Positions 16,043 through 23,326 of a stretch of DNA of 37,396 nt are shown piece after piece (positions within the stretch are counted from its first letter, which is position 1; every line of letters starts with the position of its first letter). Made by a program: the position numbers and the translations under genes. Source of the stretch: a virus; the IMG/VR virus record IMGVR_UViG_3300029950_000053, positions 1-37,396 of that record; one strand, given 5' to 3'. The notes beneath the pieces are model-generated. The model saw only the letters and a list, made by a program, of their open reading frames with translations, searched no databases and had not been told where the DNA came from.

Positions 16043-16557
16043 GCGTTAAGGTACTGATTAACGACTACCAGATCCGCCCGGCACTGGAAGCGCTGCACGA
16101 CGCGATGGGCAATACCGACCCGGCCCTGCGCCAGATCGGCGAATACCTGGTAGGCAGCACCAAAGAGCGCTTCCGCACCACGACCGCACCGGACGGCAGC
16201 CAATGGGCGGCCAACAAAGACACCACGCTGGATAACTACACCAACCGCTTTAAAACCTCGTTTACCAAAACAGGCCGCCGCTCCAAGGCCGGGCGCGAAC
16301 GCCGGGCCAACAAAAAGCCCGGCACCGGCGAAACCCGCCAGCTCCAGACCCAGATCTACTACAACGTCCGCAATGGCGAATTAGAGGTAGGCTCGCCGCT
16401 GATTTACGCCGGCACCTTCCAGCGCGGCGCTAAGAAAGGCCAGTACGGTAAGGGCGCGCCCTGGGGCGACGTACCGGCGCGAGAGTTTCTGGGGCTGAGT
16501 GAGGCGGATGAGCGGGAGGTGATGGCGATTATTGAGGATCACTTGCGAAATGAGTGA
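16039..16557 (+). CDS. Mu G-like virion morphogenesis protein
   Basis: 172 aa of the phage virion morphogenesis family: VLINDYQIRPALEALHDAMGNTDPALRQIGEYLVGSTKERF at the N-terminus, then PDGSQWA, and the C-terminal AGTFQRGAKKGQYGKGAPWGDVPAREFLGLSEADE block. In Mu, G is involved in head-tail joining and morphogenesis. It is the last gene of this block before the cargo interval. The following 152 bases (16558-16709) are non-coding and AT-rich, with no clear promoter. Confidence 0.93.
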   Translation: MSVKVLINDYQIRPALEALHDAMGNTDPALRQIGEYLVGSTKERFRTTTAPDGSQWAANKDTTLDNYTNRFKTSFTKTGRRSKAGRERRANKKPGTGETRQLQTQIYYNVRNGELEVGSPLIYAGTFQRGAKKGQYGKGAPWGDVPAREFLGLSEADEREVMAIIEDHLRNE

Positions 16558-16709
16558 TAGTTGATATAGAACCGATAGTGGGAGATTCGTTACCTTAGTA
16601 GAGGGACAGCACTTGAGGATGCAAAGGTAAAGAGTAATTAACGCATATGGAACTGGTACGAATAATCGGTTAAGGTCATCGCCGCTGACTCTTTATAAGG
16701 ACATTAATA

Positions 16710-17597
16710 GTGACGAAATTCACTGAAACAAAGATATCTCTGCACTATTCTAGCGATGACCCATCTAACCCCCTATACCACCACCAGATTGACTTGGAAC
16801 AACTTGCTCCTATTTTGTCCGCAGTGAGCAAGATGTTTCGGGATGTTAACCGTATAAGTAACGACGACGATCAGGACATCAAGGTGAGAATCGGTGAGGG
16901 GGGCGTCAAGAAAGGCTCAATTGAGCTTTTGTTCACAATCCTGCAATCTCCTGAAGCCATCAGCGTGTTGAAGGCATTAGGCATCATGGTCACCGGTGGA
17001 TCAATCAGCCTCGGCGGTGTCATGGAAGTCATAAAGAAACTGAGGGGACGTAAGATCAAAGCCGTGATTCAAGGCGATAATCCGGATAGTATCACTATTC
17101 AAACAGTCGACGGCGAAGAGCTTTCGTGCACGCAGGCACAAAAACGTCTGATTACAGATAAAACATTCAGAAAGCACTTAGATCAGGTTTTTAGTGAGCC
17201 GTTCCAAAGTACGAATGCCACTAAAATATCCTTTGGTGTAGTCGATGCCAAAACTGACGAAGAGGCTACATTTGACATCAAACTGCATGAGTCTGATGCT
17301 CTTTCAACACCTGATGAAATATTCGAAACCAATGTAGTCAAAACGAATCATACAGTTAATGTAAAGTTTCGTTCAGTGTCGGTAAAAGATTCCGAGGACT
17401 GGGTTGTAGAGTTTTCACAAAAAGAGCATAAGGTAGAAATACTAGACAAAGCTTTTTTGACTAAACTACAGGATGAAGAGACAGGCTTTAACTTTGGACG
17501 TTTATACAAGTCTGACGTAGAAAAAACGGTAACAACAAAGCCGGGGCATGGCCGGGCTAAAACTGAGTACAAGATAAAGAAGGTTTATATAAGTTAA
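16710..17597 (+). CDS. Cargo protein of an uncharacterised family (cassette gene 1)
   Basis: 295 aa from a GTG with TAAGGA about 9 bases upstream. Base composition is clearly more AT-rich than the head genes, with codons such as ATA, AGA and GTA. The N-terminal stretch IDLEQLAPILSAVSKMFRDVNRISN resembles, from memory, a widespread family of hypothetical proteins. It is followed by beta strands, a hydrophobic or amphipathic stretch at about 92-113 (LKALGIMVTGGSISLGGVMEVI) before a basic KKLRGRKIK, and a beta-rich C-terminal half ending RAKTEYKIKKVYIS. Its function is unknown. It probably forms a unit with the two membrane genes downstream. Confidence 0.8.
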   Translation: MTKFTETKISLHYSSDDPSNPLYHHQIDLEQLAPILSAVSKMFRDVNRISNDDDQDIKVRIGEGGVKKGSIELLFTILQSPEAISVLKALGIMVTGGSISLGGVMEVIKKLRGRKIKAVIQGDNPDSITIQTVDGEELSCTQAQKRLITDKTFRKHLDQVFSEPFQSTNATKISFGVVDAKTDEEATFDIKLHESDALSTPDEIFETNVVKTNHTVNVKFRSVSVKDSEDWVVEFSQKEHKVEILDKAFLTKLQDEETGFNFGRLYKSDVEKTVTTKPGHGRAKTEYKIKKVYIS

Positions 17598-17628
17598 ACA
17601 TGAAGTTTCTAGGGTTAATGGTGAAACA

Positions 17629-17877
17629 ATGAAATACGAGGCACTTTTCTGGATTGGGGTGATTTTAGCCGCGCCAGTTTGGTATATGCTGGCTCGTACC
17701 TTTTTTTCAATACTCTTCGCTTATGTTTGGCGGTCAGAGAAAATCACCTTGGAAATTGAAGATGATAATGGAAACATATCGAAAAAAGTTTTTTATGTAA
17801 ATAAATCTGATGATTTAGTAAAACTCATTGATGTATTAAACAAAAAAAATCCTCATTCAAAACATAGGAGCTGTTAG
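17629..17877 (+). CDS. Small membrane protein (cassette gene 2)
   Basis: 82 aa. A hydrophobic N-terminal region (about residues 6-34, LFWIGVILAAPVWYMLARTFFSILFAYVW) is followed by a charged segment (RSEKITLEIEDDNGNISKKVFYVNKSDDLVKLIDVL). The topology suggests one membrane anchor with a small cytoplasmic domain. It starts 31 bases after cassette gene 1 and its stop codon shares a base with the next start. AT-rich like its neighbours. Confidence 0.7.
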   Translation: MKYEALFWIGVILAAPVWYMLARTFFSILFAYVWRSEKITLEIEDDNGNISKKVFYVNKSDDLVKLIDVLNKKNPHSKHRSC

Positions 17878-18269
17878 TGTCCGACGCTTCTGGTGTAGTA
17901 GAAAATAAACGAAGAATTACTCCTGATAATACTGTCTTATCGGCTAGCAGCACAGGAGGCCTGTCGGTTTTGATTAACTGGTTTGTTCTAGTGTTTGATT
18001 TAGTTCCGAAAGAACATATGTCGGTGACACTTTCTGCAACACCAGTATTAGGCATCATGATAACTACTGCTGTCAGTTATTTGTGGAGAGGGTTTGGAAA
18101 AGACCCGGAAAGACTGGAGCGGGAGCAGGTACTAAAAGCTGCAATCAACCGTTGTAAAGAGGACATGACGGATGATCTTCTTAGTGAGGAGGAGCAGAAG
18201 AAAGCTAAAGAACAATACGCTATCTTTAAAGAAGCTTATAGAAGCATTGATACACTTAAATTAAAGTAG
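17877..18269 (+). CDS. Two-TM membrane protein with coiled-coil tail (cassette gene 3)
   Basis: 130 aa from a GTG with AGGAG 6-7 bases upstream, overlapping the previous stop by one base. Two hydrophobic segments (about residues 28-43, LSVLINWFVLVFDLV, and 50-68, TLSATPVLGIMITTAVSYLW) precede a charged helical tail (DPERLEREQVLKAA... EEEQKKAKEQYAIFKEAYRSI). Small two-TM proteins with a helical tail are common as membrane effectors in defence or exclusion systems. That comparison is structural only; no family match is claimed. Confidence 0.72.
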   Translation: MSDASGVVENKRRITPDNTVLSASSTGGLSVLINWFVLVFDLVPKEHMSVTLSATPVLGIMITTAVSYLWRGFGKDPERLEREQVLKAAINRCKEDMTDDLLSEEEQKKAKEQYAIFKEAYRSIDTLKLK

Positions 18270-18616
18270 TTCTTCCACTGATACAAAAGCTCAACTCGTT
18301 TGAGCCTCGCGCTCTGCATGAACTTTTTACCGTTTTTCCTGAGCAGAATTTAAGGCTCTTTAGCGCAGGCTAAACCTGTTTCCCGGTAAGTTGATTGTCC
18401 TGCTGCAGGCTAAATTTCCTCTCGACCCATCGAATATAACCCAGCTCCGAGTCAGGCCCGCGATGTTGAATGTTAACGCCGAGACGGCGCAGGATTATGC
18501 TTATCGCTAACATCGCACAAGGCCATGGAGATTTACACCGTGTTCGGCCATTTAAACATGTTTTAAACGCTATCTGGTGGTAGCCTACAGCCTATCCAGT
18601 CAAGGAACGATACGTT
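18270..18616. other. Central non-coding block with nested inverted repeats
   Basis: No credible gene was found in these 347 bases apart from the ribosome-binding site of the next ORF (AAGGA, 18602-18606). Structures seen are: a GCTCAA/TTGAGC stem (18289-18294 with 18300-18305); two direct copies of GCAGGCTAAA (18365 and 18405, 40 bases apart); an 8-bp pair GCGATGTT/AACATCGC (18460-18467 with 18509-18516) enclosing a CGCCG-AGA-CGGCG hairpin (18478-18490); and the palindrome AAACATGTTT (18554-18563). It lies at the middle of the window and in the G-I interval, the place where Mu carries its strong gyrase site. Confidence 0.55.
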
Positions 18617-19015
18617 TTGGACAAAGATACCCTCAATCTCATCATCGGCGGCGTTGTGATTCTGCTGATCGTAGTTACGGCAGTAGTCCAGCAGACCAAG
18701 CTGGAAGACCCCTCCGATCTGACCGTTATCTTTACCCACCAGCTGGCCGATCTGGTCAGGTTAGCCGGCGGCTACCCCTGCGTACTGGCGATCTACCGCC
18801 AAAGCGGCAACCTTTATAGTGACCCGGTAACCCACCCGGACGCGACGGCAGCCGTTAAGGCCGCCCTGAAAACGATGAACCGGGCGAAGATTGATTCCCT
18901 ACAGATCCTGAGTAATACCGAATCCCGCCTCGAAGTACGCCGGGCGTTCCTTAACCATCGGGGAAAAGACGGCCGCAAGGTCGGCGGGTTTGTGATAGAG
19001 CGAGTGAGTGCGTGA
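18617..19015 (+). CDS. N-terminally anchored membrane protein
   Basis: 132 aa starting at TTG 18617, which has AAGGA 10 bases upstream; no ATG fits. One N-terminal transmembrane segment (about residues 8-25, LIIGGVVILLIVVTAVVQ) is followed by a soluble domain with beta and alpha segments (VIFTHQLADLVRLAGGYPCVLAIYRQSG... TESRLEVRRAFLNHR). Its GC content matches the phage core rather than the AT-rich cassette, so it may be a resident phage gene left between two later insertions. Function unknown. Confidence 0.65.
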   Translation: MDKDTLNLIIGGVVILLIVVTAVVQQTKLEDPSDLTVIFTHQLADLVRLAGGYPCVLAIYRQSGNLYSDPVTHPDATAAVKAALKTMNRAKIDSLQILSNTESRLEVRRAFLNHRGKDGRKVGGFVIERVSA

Positions 19016-19016
19016 T

Positions 19017-19871
19017 ATGAAGTTATATCGATTTGAAAAGCCTGATATCAGACGTATCGATACATTGGAAGAAGGTCGCATTTGGATGTCTAAGCCAGAG
19101 TATTTTAATGATATATACGATTGTCGGCTTCCAATTAATAACTACGATAGTAGCAGGTTCACGCTGGAAGCTATCAAGCAAGCCGCTGAAGTTATGTATG
19201 CAAGCATGCACATAATGGCGAAAAAAGATTATTTCAACGATGCTGATTTCGTTGAAGAGGTTATGCGCTGGTGTAAGTCTAAGAGGAAAGGTTCCTCTAT
19301 GCCGGGATTTGTAAAAATGTTCACTAGTAAAGTCAGGCAGCTGGGCATCCAGTCCTTCACAGAGTTGGATTATCAAAGCCCGTTGATGTGGTCTCATTAC
19401 GCCGATAATCATAGGGGCTTCTGTATTCAGTACGAGCTAGATGACTACGCATTAAATCGTTTTTATAACGGTTATAAAACCGGTTTTTCGGATATGAATT
19501 ATACCACCATGAAAGTGGAGTTTGATTTCAAAGAAATACTATTTATGCCAATTGAAACGGCCTTAAGTTATATCACCCACAAAACAGCTCACTGGGCCTA
19601 TGAGAAAGAAAAGCGCCTGATATATACGCCTGAGCCGGGTCAGCAAGGAAAACACGGATACAGCATTACACTGCCTTCTTATCTTCAAGTTACGGCTATC
19701 TACGGTGGGCTTAATAGTAAGCCCAGGTTCAAGAATCGCTTAAAGCAATGCGCGAACAATCTGGGCATCTCTTACTATGCGATAGACATAGACAAGCTAT
19801 CATTTGATCTTGATATTGCGCGTGACGATTCTATCGAAGCCTTGATTCCTCAAACCCCTAACACTCGTTAA
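19017..19871 (+). CDS. DUF2971 family protein
   Basis: 284 aa from the ATG at 19017, one base after the previous stop. It matches the DUF2971 pattern: LYRFEKPD at the start, WMSKPEYFNDIYDCR, then SPLMWSHYADNHRGFCIQYE, and AYEKEKRLIYTPE with a C-terminal TAIYGGLNSKPR. DUF2971 proteins are soluble, of unknown biochemical function, and frequent in prophages and genomic islands. AT-rich, so probably horizontally acquired cargo. It ends 35 bases before the protease gene. Confidence 0.85.
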   Translation: MKLYRFEKPDIRRIDTLEEGRIWMSKPEYFNDIYDCRLPINNYDSSRFTLEAIKQAAEVMYASMHIMAKKDYFNDADFVEEVMRWCKSKRKGSSMPGFVKMFTSKVRQLGIQSFTELDYQSPLMWSHYADNHRGFCIQYELDDYALNRFYNGYKTGFSDMNYTTMKVEFDFKEILFMPIETALSYITHKTAHWAYEKEKRLIYTPEPGQQGKHGYSITLPSYLQVTAIYGGLNSKPRFKNRLKQCANNLGISYYAIDIDKLSFDLDIARDDSIEALIPQTPNTR

Positions 19872-19885
19872 ACCACCGCCCTCCC

Positions 19886-19906
19886 GGCCCCCGATATTGT
19901 GGGGCC
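19886..19906 (+). promoter_or_regulatory. Stem-loop abutting the protease/scaffold start codon
   Basis: GGCCCC (19886-19891) pairs with GGGGCC (19901-19906) across a 9-base loop. The right arm ends exactly at the ATG at 19907 and contains the only purine-rich stretch near it. The stem would block ribosome access, and no normally spaced Shine-Dalgarno sequence is visible, so translation of this gene may be controlled or inefficient. Confidence 0.5.
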
Positions 19907-21037
19907 ATGAAAACACAAAACACCCCCAACATTGGTATTGCAGCGCTCTCGTTTACGGTTAACGCCGGCGGCGAGATTCAGCTGACCCCGGACGGCACCT
20001 TCAAGGCCCGCGACGGCCGCCCCGCAGGGCTGCCCGGTTTTGTGATGTCCGCCGATATTGCCGCCGCGTTAATCGCGCGCCTGCAGTCCCGCCAGAACGA
20101 CATCGTCGTCGATTACGAACACCAAACCCTTTACGCCGAAGAAAACGGCAAGCCGGCCCCGGCATCGGGCTGGATTGATCCGCGCGCTATTACCTTTGAG
20201 CCGGGCGAAGGGCTTAAAGCCCAGGTGAAATGGACGGCGACCGCCGCCGAACACATCAGCAAAGATGAGTACCGCTTTCTGTCGCCAGTACTGGCATACG
20301 ACAAAGCCAGCGGCGCGGTTCGCGACATCCTGCACGTAGCCCTTACCAATTTCCCCGCCGTAGACGGCATGGCCAAGGTCGCCATTGAGGCGCTGCGCGC
20401 GCGCTATTCCGACGCGCCTGACGATCACACCGCTAACCACAACACTCCCAACGACCAAGAAGAGGACGCCCTCGTGAAACGAGAAGAACTGATTGCCCTG
20501 CTCGGGCTGGCCGCCGCGGCGACCGATGAGCAAATCACCGCAGCCCTGAAGGCCGCTATTGCAGCCGGCGATCAACTGGCCGCACTGCGCGCCGAGCTGG
20601 GTGTTACCGACGGCGACGGTAAAGAAGCCATCGCCGCGCTGAAAGCCGGAGCCAAGCCCGACCTGAGCAAATACGCCCCGGTCGAAATGGTAGAAGCGCT
20701 GAAAGGCGAAATTGCCCAGCTGCGTAACGCCCAGGCCGGTTCCGAAGTAGACGGCCTGGTTAAACAGGCGCTGACCGACGGCAAGTTGCTGCCCGCCCAG
20801 GAAGACTGGGCCACCGAGCTGGGTAACAGCAACATCGCCGCGCTCAAGTCGTACCTGAACACAACCCCGGCCATCGCCGCGCTGAAAGGCAACCAGACCA
20901 ACGGTAAGAAGCCCGACGGCGCAGACGATAAAACCCACGCCAGCGGCCTGAGCGCCGAAGAACTGGAAGCCGCCAAGCTCACCGGCAAAACACCGGCTGA
21001 ATACGCGGCCTTAAAAGCCAAGTTAACCACCGCCTAA
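19907..21037 (+). CDS. Mu I-like prohead protease with C-terminal scaffold
   Basis: 376 aa (Mu I is about 361 aa). The N-terminal protease domain contains IQLTPDGTFKARDGRPAGLPGFVMS, the conserved DIVVDYEHQTLYA block (a histidine after YE), APASGWIDP and YRFLSPVLAYD. After about residue 170 the sequence turns into the helical, alanine- and glutamate-rich scaffold region (LIALLGLAAAATDEQITAALKAAI...). In Mu, the I protein processes the scaffold and itself during prohead maturation. It is followed by the T-type capsid gene. Confidence 0.93.
   Translation: MKTQNTPNIGIAALSFTVNAGGEIQLTPDGTFKARDGRPAGLPGFVMSADIAAALIARLQSRQNDIVVDYEHQTLYAEENGKPAPASGWIDPRAITFEPGEGLKAQVKWTATAAEHISKDEYRFLSPVLAYDKASGAVRDILHVALTNFPAVDGMAKVAIEALRARYSDAPDDHTANHNTPNDQEEDALVKREELIALLGLAAAATDEQITAALKAAIAAGDQLAALRAELGVTDGDGKEAIAALKAGAKPDLSKYAPVEMVEALKGEIAQLRNAQAGSEVDGLVKQALTDGKLLPAQEDWATELGNSNIAALKSYLNTTPAIAALKGNQTNGKKPDGADDKTHASGLSAEELEAAKLTGKTPAEYAALKAKLTTA
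20474..21037 (+). CDS. Probable internal-start scaffold protein (Mu Z equivalent)
   Basis: An in-frame GTG at 20474 within the protease gene is preceded by AAGAAGAGG (20456-20464) at about 9 bases, a better ribosome-binding site than that of the full-length gene. It would give a 187-aa protein starting MKREELIALLGLAAAATDEQ and containing only the helical scaffold portion. Mu makes its scaffold Z in the same nested way from the 3' part of I. Inferred from position and the ribosome-binding site. Confidence 0.6.
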   Translation: MKREELIALLGLAAAATDEQITAALKAAIAAGDQLAALRAELGVTDGDGKEAIAALKAGAKPDLSKYAPVEMVEALKGEIAQLRNAQAGSEVDGLVKQALTDGKLLPAQEDWATELGNSNIAALKSYLNTTPAIAALKGNQTNGKKPDGADDKTHASGLSAEELEAAKLTGKTPAEYAALKAKLTTA

Positions 21038-21049
21038 GGAGAATCACTC

Positions 21050-21955
21050 ATGGCAATCGTAACCCCCGCATTACTGCAGGCGCTGTTTGTTAACTGGAAG
21101 GGCGACTTCCAGAACGGCCTGTCGGGCGCAGAGTTTCAGTGGAACAAGATCGCCACCGAAATTCAGTCCACCACTAAATCCAACACCTACGGCTGGCTGG
21201 GCAAGTTCCCGATGCTGCGGGAATGGGTGGGTGAGCGCGTTATTAGATCGATGAAGTCGCACGGCTACTCCATTGTTAACAAGAAGTTCGAGAGCACCGT
21301 GGGTGTGGATCGTGACGACATTGAAGACGACGAAGTAGGTATCTATGCGCCGTTGTTTCAGGAGCTGGGACGCGCGGCCCAGGTACAGCCGGATCAGATG
21401 ATCTACGGCCTGTTAGCAGCGGGTACCTCCACAGTCTGCTATGACGGCCAGAACTTCTTTGATGCCGAGCACCCGGTGTATCCGAACGTCGATGGCACCG
21501 GCACCGCCGAACTGGTCAGCAACTGGGACGACAACGCCGGCAGCGGTACCGCCTGGTATTTGCTCGACACCAGCCGCGCTATTAAGCCGCTGATTCTGCA
21601 AACCCGCCGCAAGCCCAACATGGTGGCCATGACCAAGCTGGACGATGAAAAGGTCTTTATGACCGACGAGTTCCGCTTCGGTGTGGATTGCCGCCGCAAT
21701 GTCGGTTTCAGCTTCTGGCAGCTGGCTTACGGCAGCCGCAAGGAACTGAACGCCGACAACCTGTGGGCCGCCATTCAAGCGATGCGCGCCTTTAAAGCCG
21801 ACGGCGGCGAACAGCTGGGCATTAAGCCGACCGTACTGGTCGTACCGACGGGCCTGGAGAAGCTGGCCACCCGTCTGCTGGAGCGTGAGCTGGATGCCAA
21901 CTCATCCAACGAACTGAACGGCCGTCTGCAACTGATCGTAGCGGACTACCTGTAA
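21050..21955 (+). CDS. Major capsid protein (Mu T-like)
   Basis: 301 aa. Conserved gpT features: the N-terminal MAIVTPALLQALFVNWKGDFQNGL, then WLGKFPMLREWVGERV, VGVDRDDIEDDEVGIYAP, and the C-terminal PTVLVVPTGLEKLATRLLERELDANSSNELNGRLQLIV. It assembles the icosahedral head with an HK97-type fold. AAGGAG is at 21036-21041, a strong ribosome-binding site as expected for the most abundant structural protein. Confidence 0.97.
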   Translation: MAIVTPALLQALFVNWKGDFQNGLSGAEFQWNKIATEIQSTTKSNTYGWLGKFPMLREWVGERVIRSMKSHGYSIVNKKFESTVGVDRDDIEDDEVGIYAPLFQELGRAAQVQPDQMIYGLLAAGTSTVCYDGQNFFDAEHPVYPNVDGTGTAELVSNWDDNAGSGTAWYLLDTSRAIKPLILQTRRKPNMVAMTKLDDEKVFMTDEFRFGVDCRRNVGFSFWQLAYGSRKELNADNLWAAIQAMRAFKADGGEQLGIKPTVLVVPTGLEKLATRLLERELDANSSNELNGRLQLIVADYL

Positions 21956-21964
21956 GGAGGATGT

Positions 21965-22318
21965 ATGACAGCTGCGAAACCTAAACAGGCAAAAGCGTTG
22001 ATTGTGCAATCCGTTGCGGAGCAAGGGCGCTGGCGCGCCGGGCGCAAGTTTACCCGCACGCCGGTCACGCTCGACGACCTGGACGAAGTGGAAGCGGCGG
22101 CCATTAAGGCCGATCCCATGCTGATTGTGAGGGAGCCCGCTGATCAGAACTTGGAAGATAACGCCGCCAATACCAAGGCAGTCGATGATCAGGCCGCTGC
22201 CGGCAACACGGCGGCAGATGATCAGACCGCAGGTGATAACGCTACGATTGACGCCAAGGCGACCGATACCAAGCCGGCACCTAAAGCGAAGGCCGCTAAA
22301 CCGAAGGCTGGCGTCTGA
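21965..22318 (+). CDS. HI1506/FluMu-like small head-region protein
   Basis: 117 aa with AAGGAGG just before the ATG. The N-terminal half (KALIVQSVAEQGRWRAGRKFTRTPVTLDDLDEVEAAAIKADPMLIV) matches the Mu-like FluMu N-terminal domain found downstream of gpT. The C-terminal half is low-complexity, made of Ala, Asp, Thr and Gln with DDQxA repeats and a lysine/proline tail (APKAKAAKPKAGV), probably disordered. The exact function is unknown. Confidence 0.8.
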   Translation: MTAAKPKQAKALIVQSVAEQGRWRAGRKFTRTPVTLDDLDEVEAAAIKADPMLIVREPADQNLEDNAANTKAVDDQAAAGNTAADDQTAGDNATIDAKATDTKPAPKAKAAKPKAGV

Positions 22319-22719
22319 TGTACTGCACCCGCGCCGACCTGATAACCCGCTTCGGCGAGGCTGAGATTGTTCAGCTGAGCGATCGCGCCCATAGCGGCGC
22401 GATCGACGACGCGGTCGTGTCTCAGGCCATCGCGGACGCGGCGGCGGAGATCGACGGCTATTTAGCCGGCCGTTACCCGCTGCCGCTTACCGATATTCCG
22501 CCGTTGTTGAACCTGTACGCCTGCGATATCGCCCGTTACCGACTGTTTGAAGACGGAGCCTATGAACAGGTGGTCGAGCGCTACAACACCGCGCTGCGTT
22601 ATTTGCGCGACGTAGCTTCGGGCAAGGTTCATCTGCTGCCCGCCGGGCCGGACGACGCCCCGGAGCATGAGGTTGTTATGACCTCACGGCCGCCTATCTT
22701 CGGCGGAGGCGGCTACTGA
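22318..22719 (+). CDS. Mu gp36-like protein (DUF1320)
   Basis: 133 aa with the DUF1320 signature: YCTRADLITRFGEAEIVQLSDR, then ADAAAEIDGYLAGRYPLPL and LYACDIARYRLFEDGAYEQVVERYNTALRYL. It is thought to act at the head-tail connector. It shares one base with both neighbouring stop/start codons (TGATG). Confidence 0.93.
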   Translation: MYCTRADLITRFGEAEIVQLSDRAHSGAIDDAVVSQAIADAAAEIDGYLAGRYPLPLTDIPPLLNLYACDIARYRLFEDGAYEQVVERYNTALRYLRDVASGKVHLLPAGPDDAPEHEVVMTSRPPIFGGGGY

Positions 22720-23153
22720 TGTTTACCGATATCGAAAGCGCCATCGCCGAAAAGCTGCGCGCCGAACTGCCCGACGTACAGGTGATGACCGCCGCCGATC
22801 TGGCCTCGGTCACGGAAGACCGTCAACCAACCCCGGCGCTGCATGTGGTGTATCAGAACTACCGCGTCCTGGAAACTCGGGCCGACGGACGCGCCGCCAG
22901 TATTGAGCAGAGCTGGCTGGTCGTCGCCGTCGCAAAAGACGTACGTGATATGCGCTCCGGCTCCGCGTCACGCCTCGCCGCCGGTGAACTGGCCGAACAG
23001 GCGTTACCGCACCTGATGGGCTGGCACCCGCCCGAAGCGGTCGGCCCGCTGCTGCTGTCCACGCCGCCTAAACCCGCGTACTCCAACGGCATTACCTATT
23101 TGCCGCTGGCGTTCACCGTTAAAACCACCATCGCTAACCGAGGTACCCCATGA
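22719..23153 (+). CDS. Mu gp37-like protein (DUF1834)
   Basis: 144 aa. It has the DUF1834 pattern: FTDIESAIAEKLRAELPDVQV, TPALHVVYQNYRV, SWLVVAVAKDVRD and a C-terminal FTVKTTI strand. The protein is believed to function as a tail terminator or connector. It overlaps the next small ORF by ATGA. Confidence 0.9.
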   Translation: MFTDIESAIAEKLRAELPDVQVMTAADLASVTEDRQPTPALHVVYQNYRVLETRADGRAASIEQSWLVVAVAKDVRDMRSGSASRLAAGELAEQALPHLMGWHPPEAVGPLLLSTPPKPAYSNGITYLPLAFTVKTTIANRGTP

Positions 23154-23326
23154 CCGTAAAACCTAACCCGGTCGAGGTTGAACTGGCCCAGCCGCATACC
23201 CACGCGGGCAAGCCGTATAAAGCCGACGACAAAATCAAAGTAGCCCCGGCCATCGCCGACTGGCTGCGCGCCCAGGGCATCGCTAAACCTGCGGCTGAAA
23301 TCACCCCTAAAAAGGAGGCTAAGTAA
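23150..23326 (+). CDS. Small conserved phage protein (58 aa)
   Basis: A 58-codon gene overlapping its upstream neighbour by ATGA and its downstream neighbour by TAATG; AAAGGAGG near its 3' end serves the tail tube gene. The text VEVELAQPHTHAGKPYKADDKIKVAPAIADWLRAQGIA is the conserved core of short phage proteins found just before tail tube/sheath genes. It is probably a tail or connector accessory; its role is unknown. Confidence 0.8.
   Translation: MTVKPNPVEVELAQPHTHAGKPYKADDKIKVAPAIADWLRAQGIAKPAAEITPKKEAK

Noticed and set aside
16570-16671. AACCGAT motif at 16570, inverted at 16665, and again at 9833, considered as a shared activator site
   Set aside because: A 7-mer is expected several times by chance in 37 kb on two strands, and no spacing or promoter context supports it.
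18577-18819. Alternative ORF overlapping 18617-19015
   Set aside because: Different frame, arginine/proline-rich shadow without a ribosome-binding site. The TTG-start frame gives a coherent TM segment and soluble domain.
20069-20938. Long minus-strand ORF (289 codons) across the protease/scaffold gene
   Set aside because: Glycine- and phenylalanine-rich shadow of a GC-biased alanine/lysine-rich gene; no start signal, and the plus-strand gene is certain.
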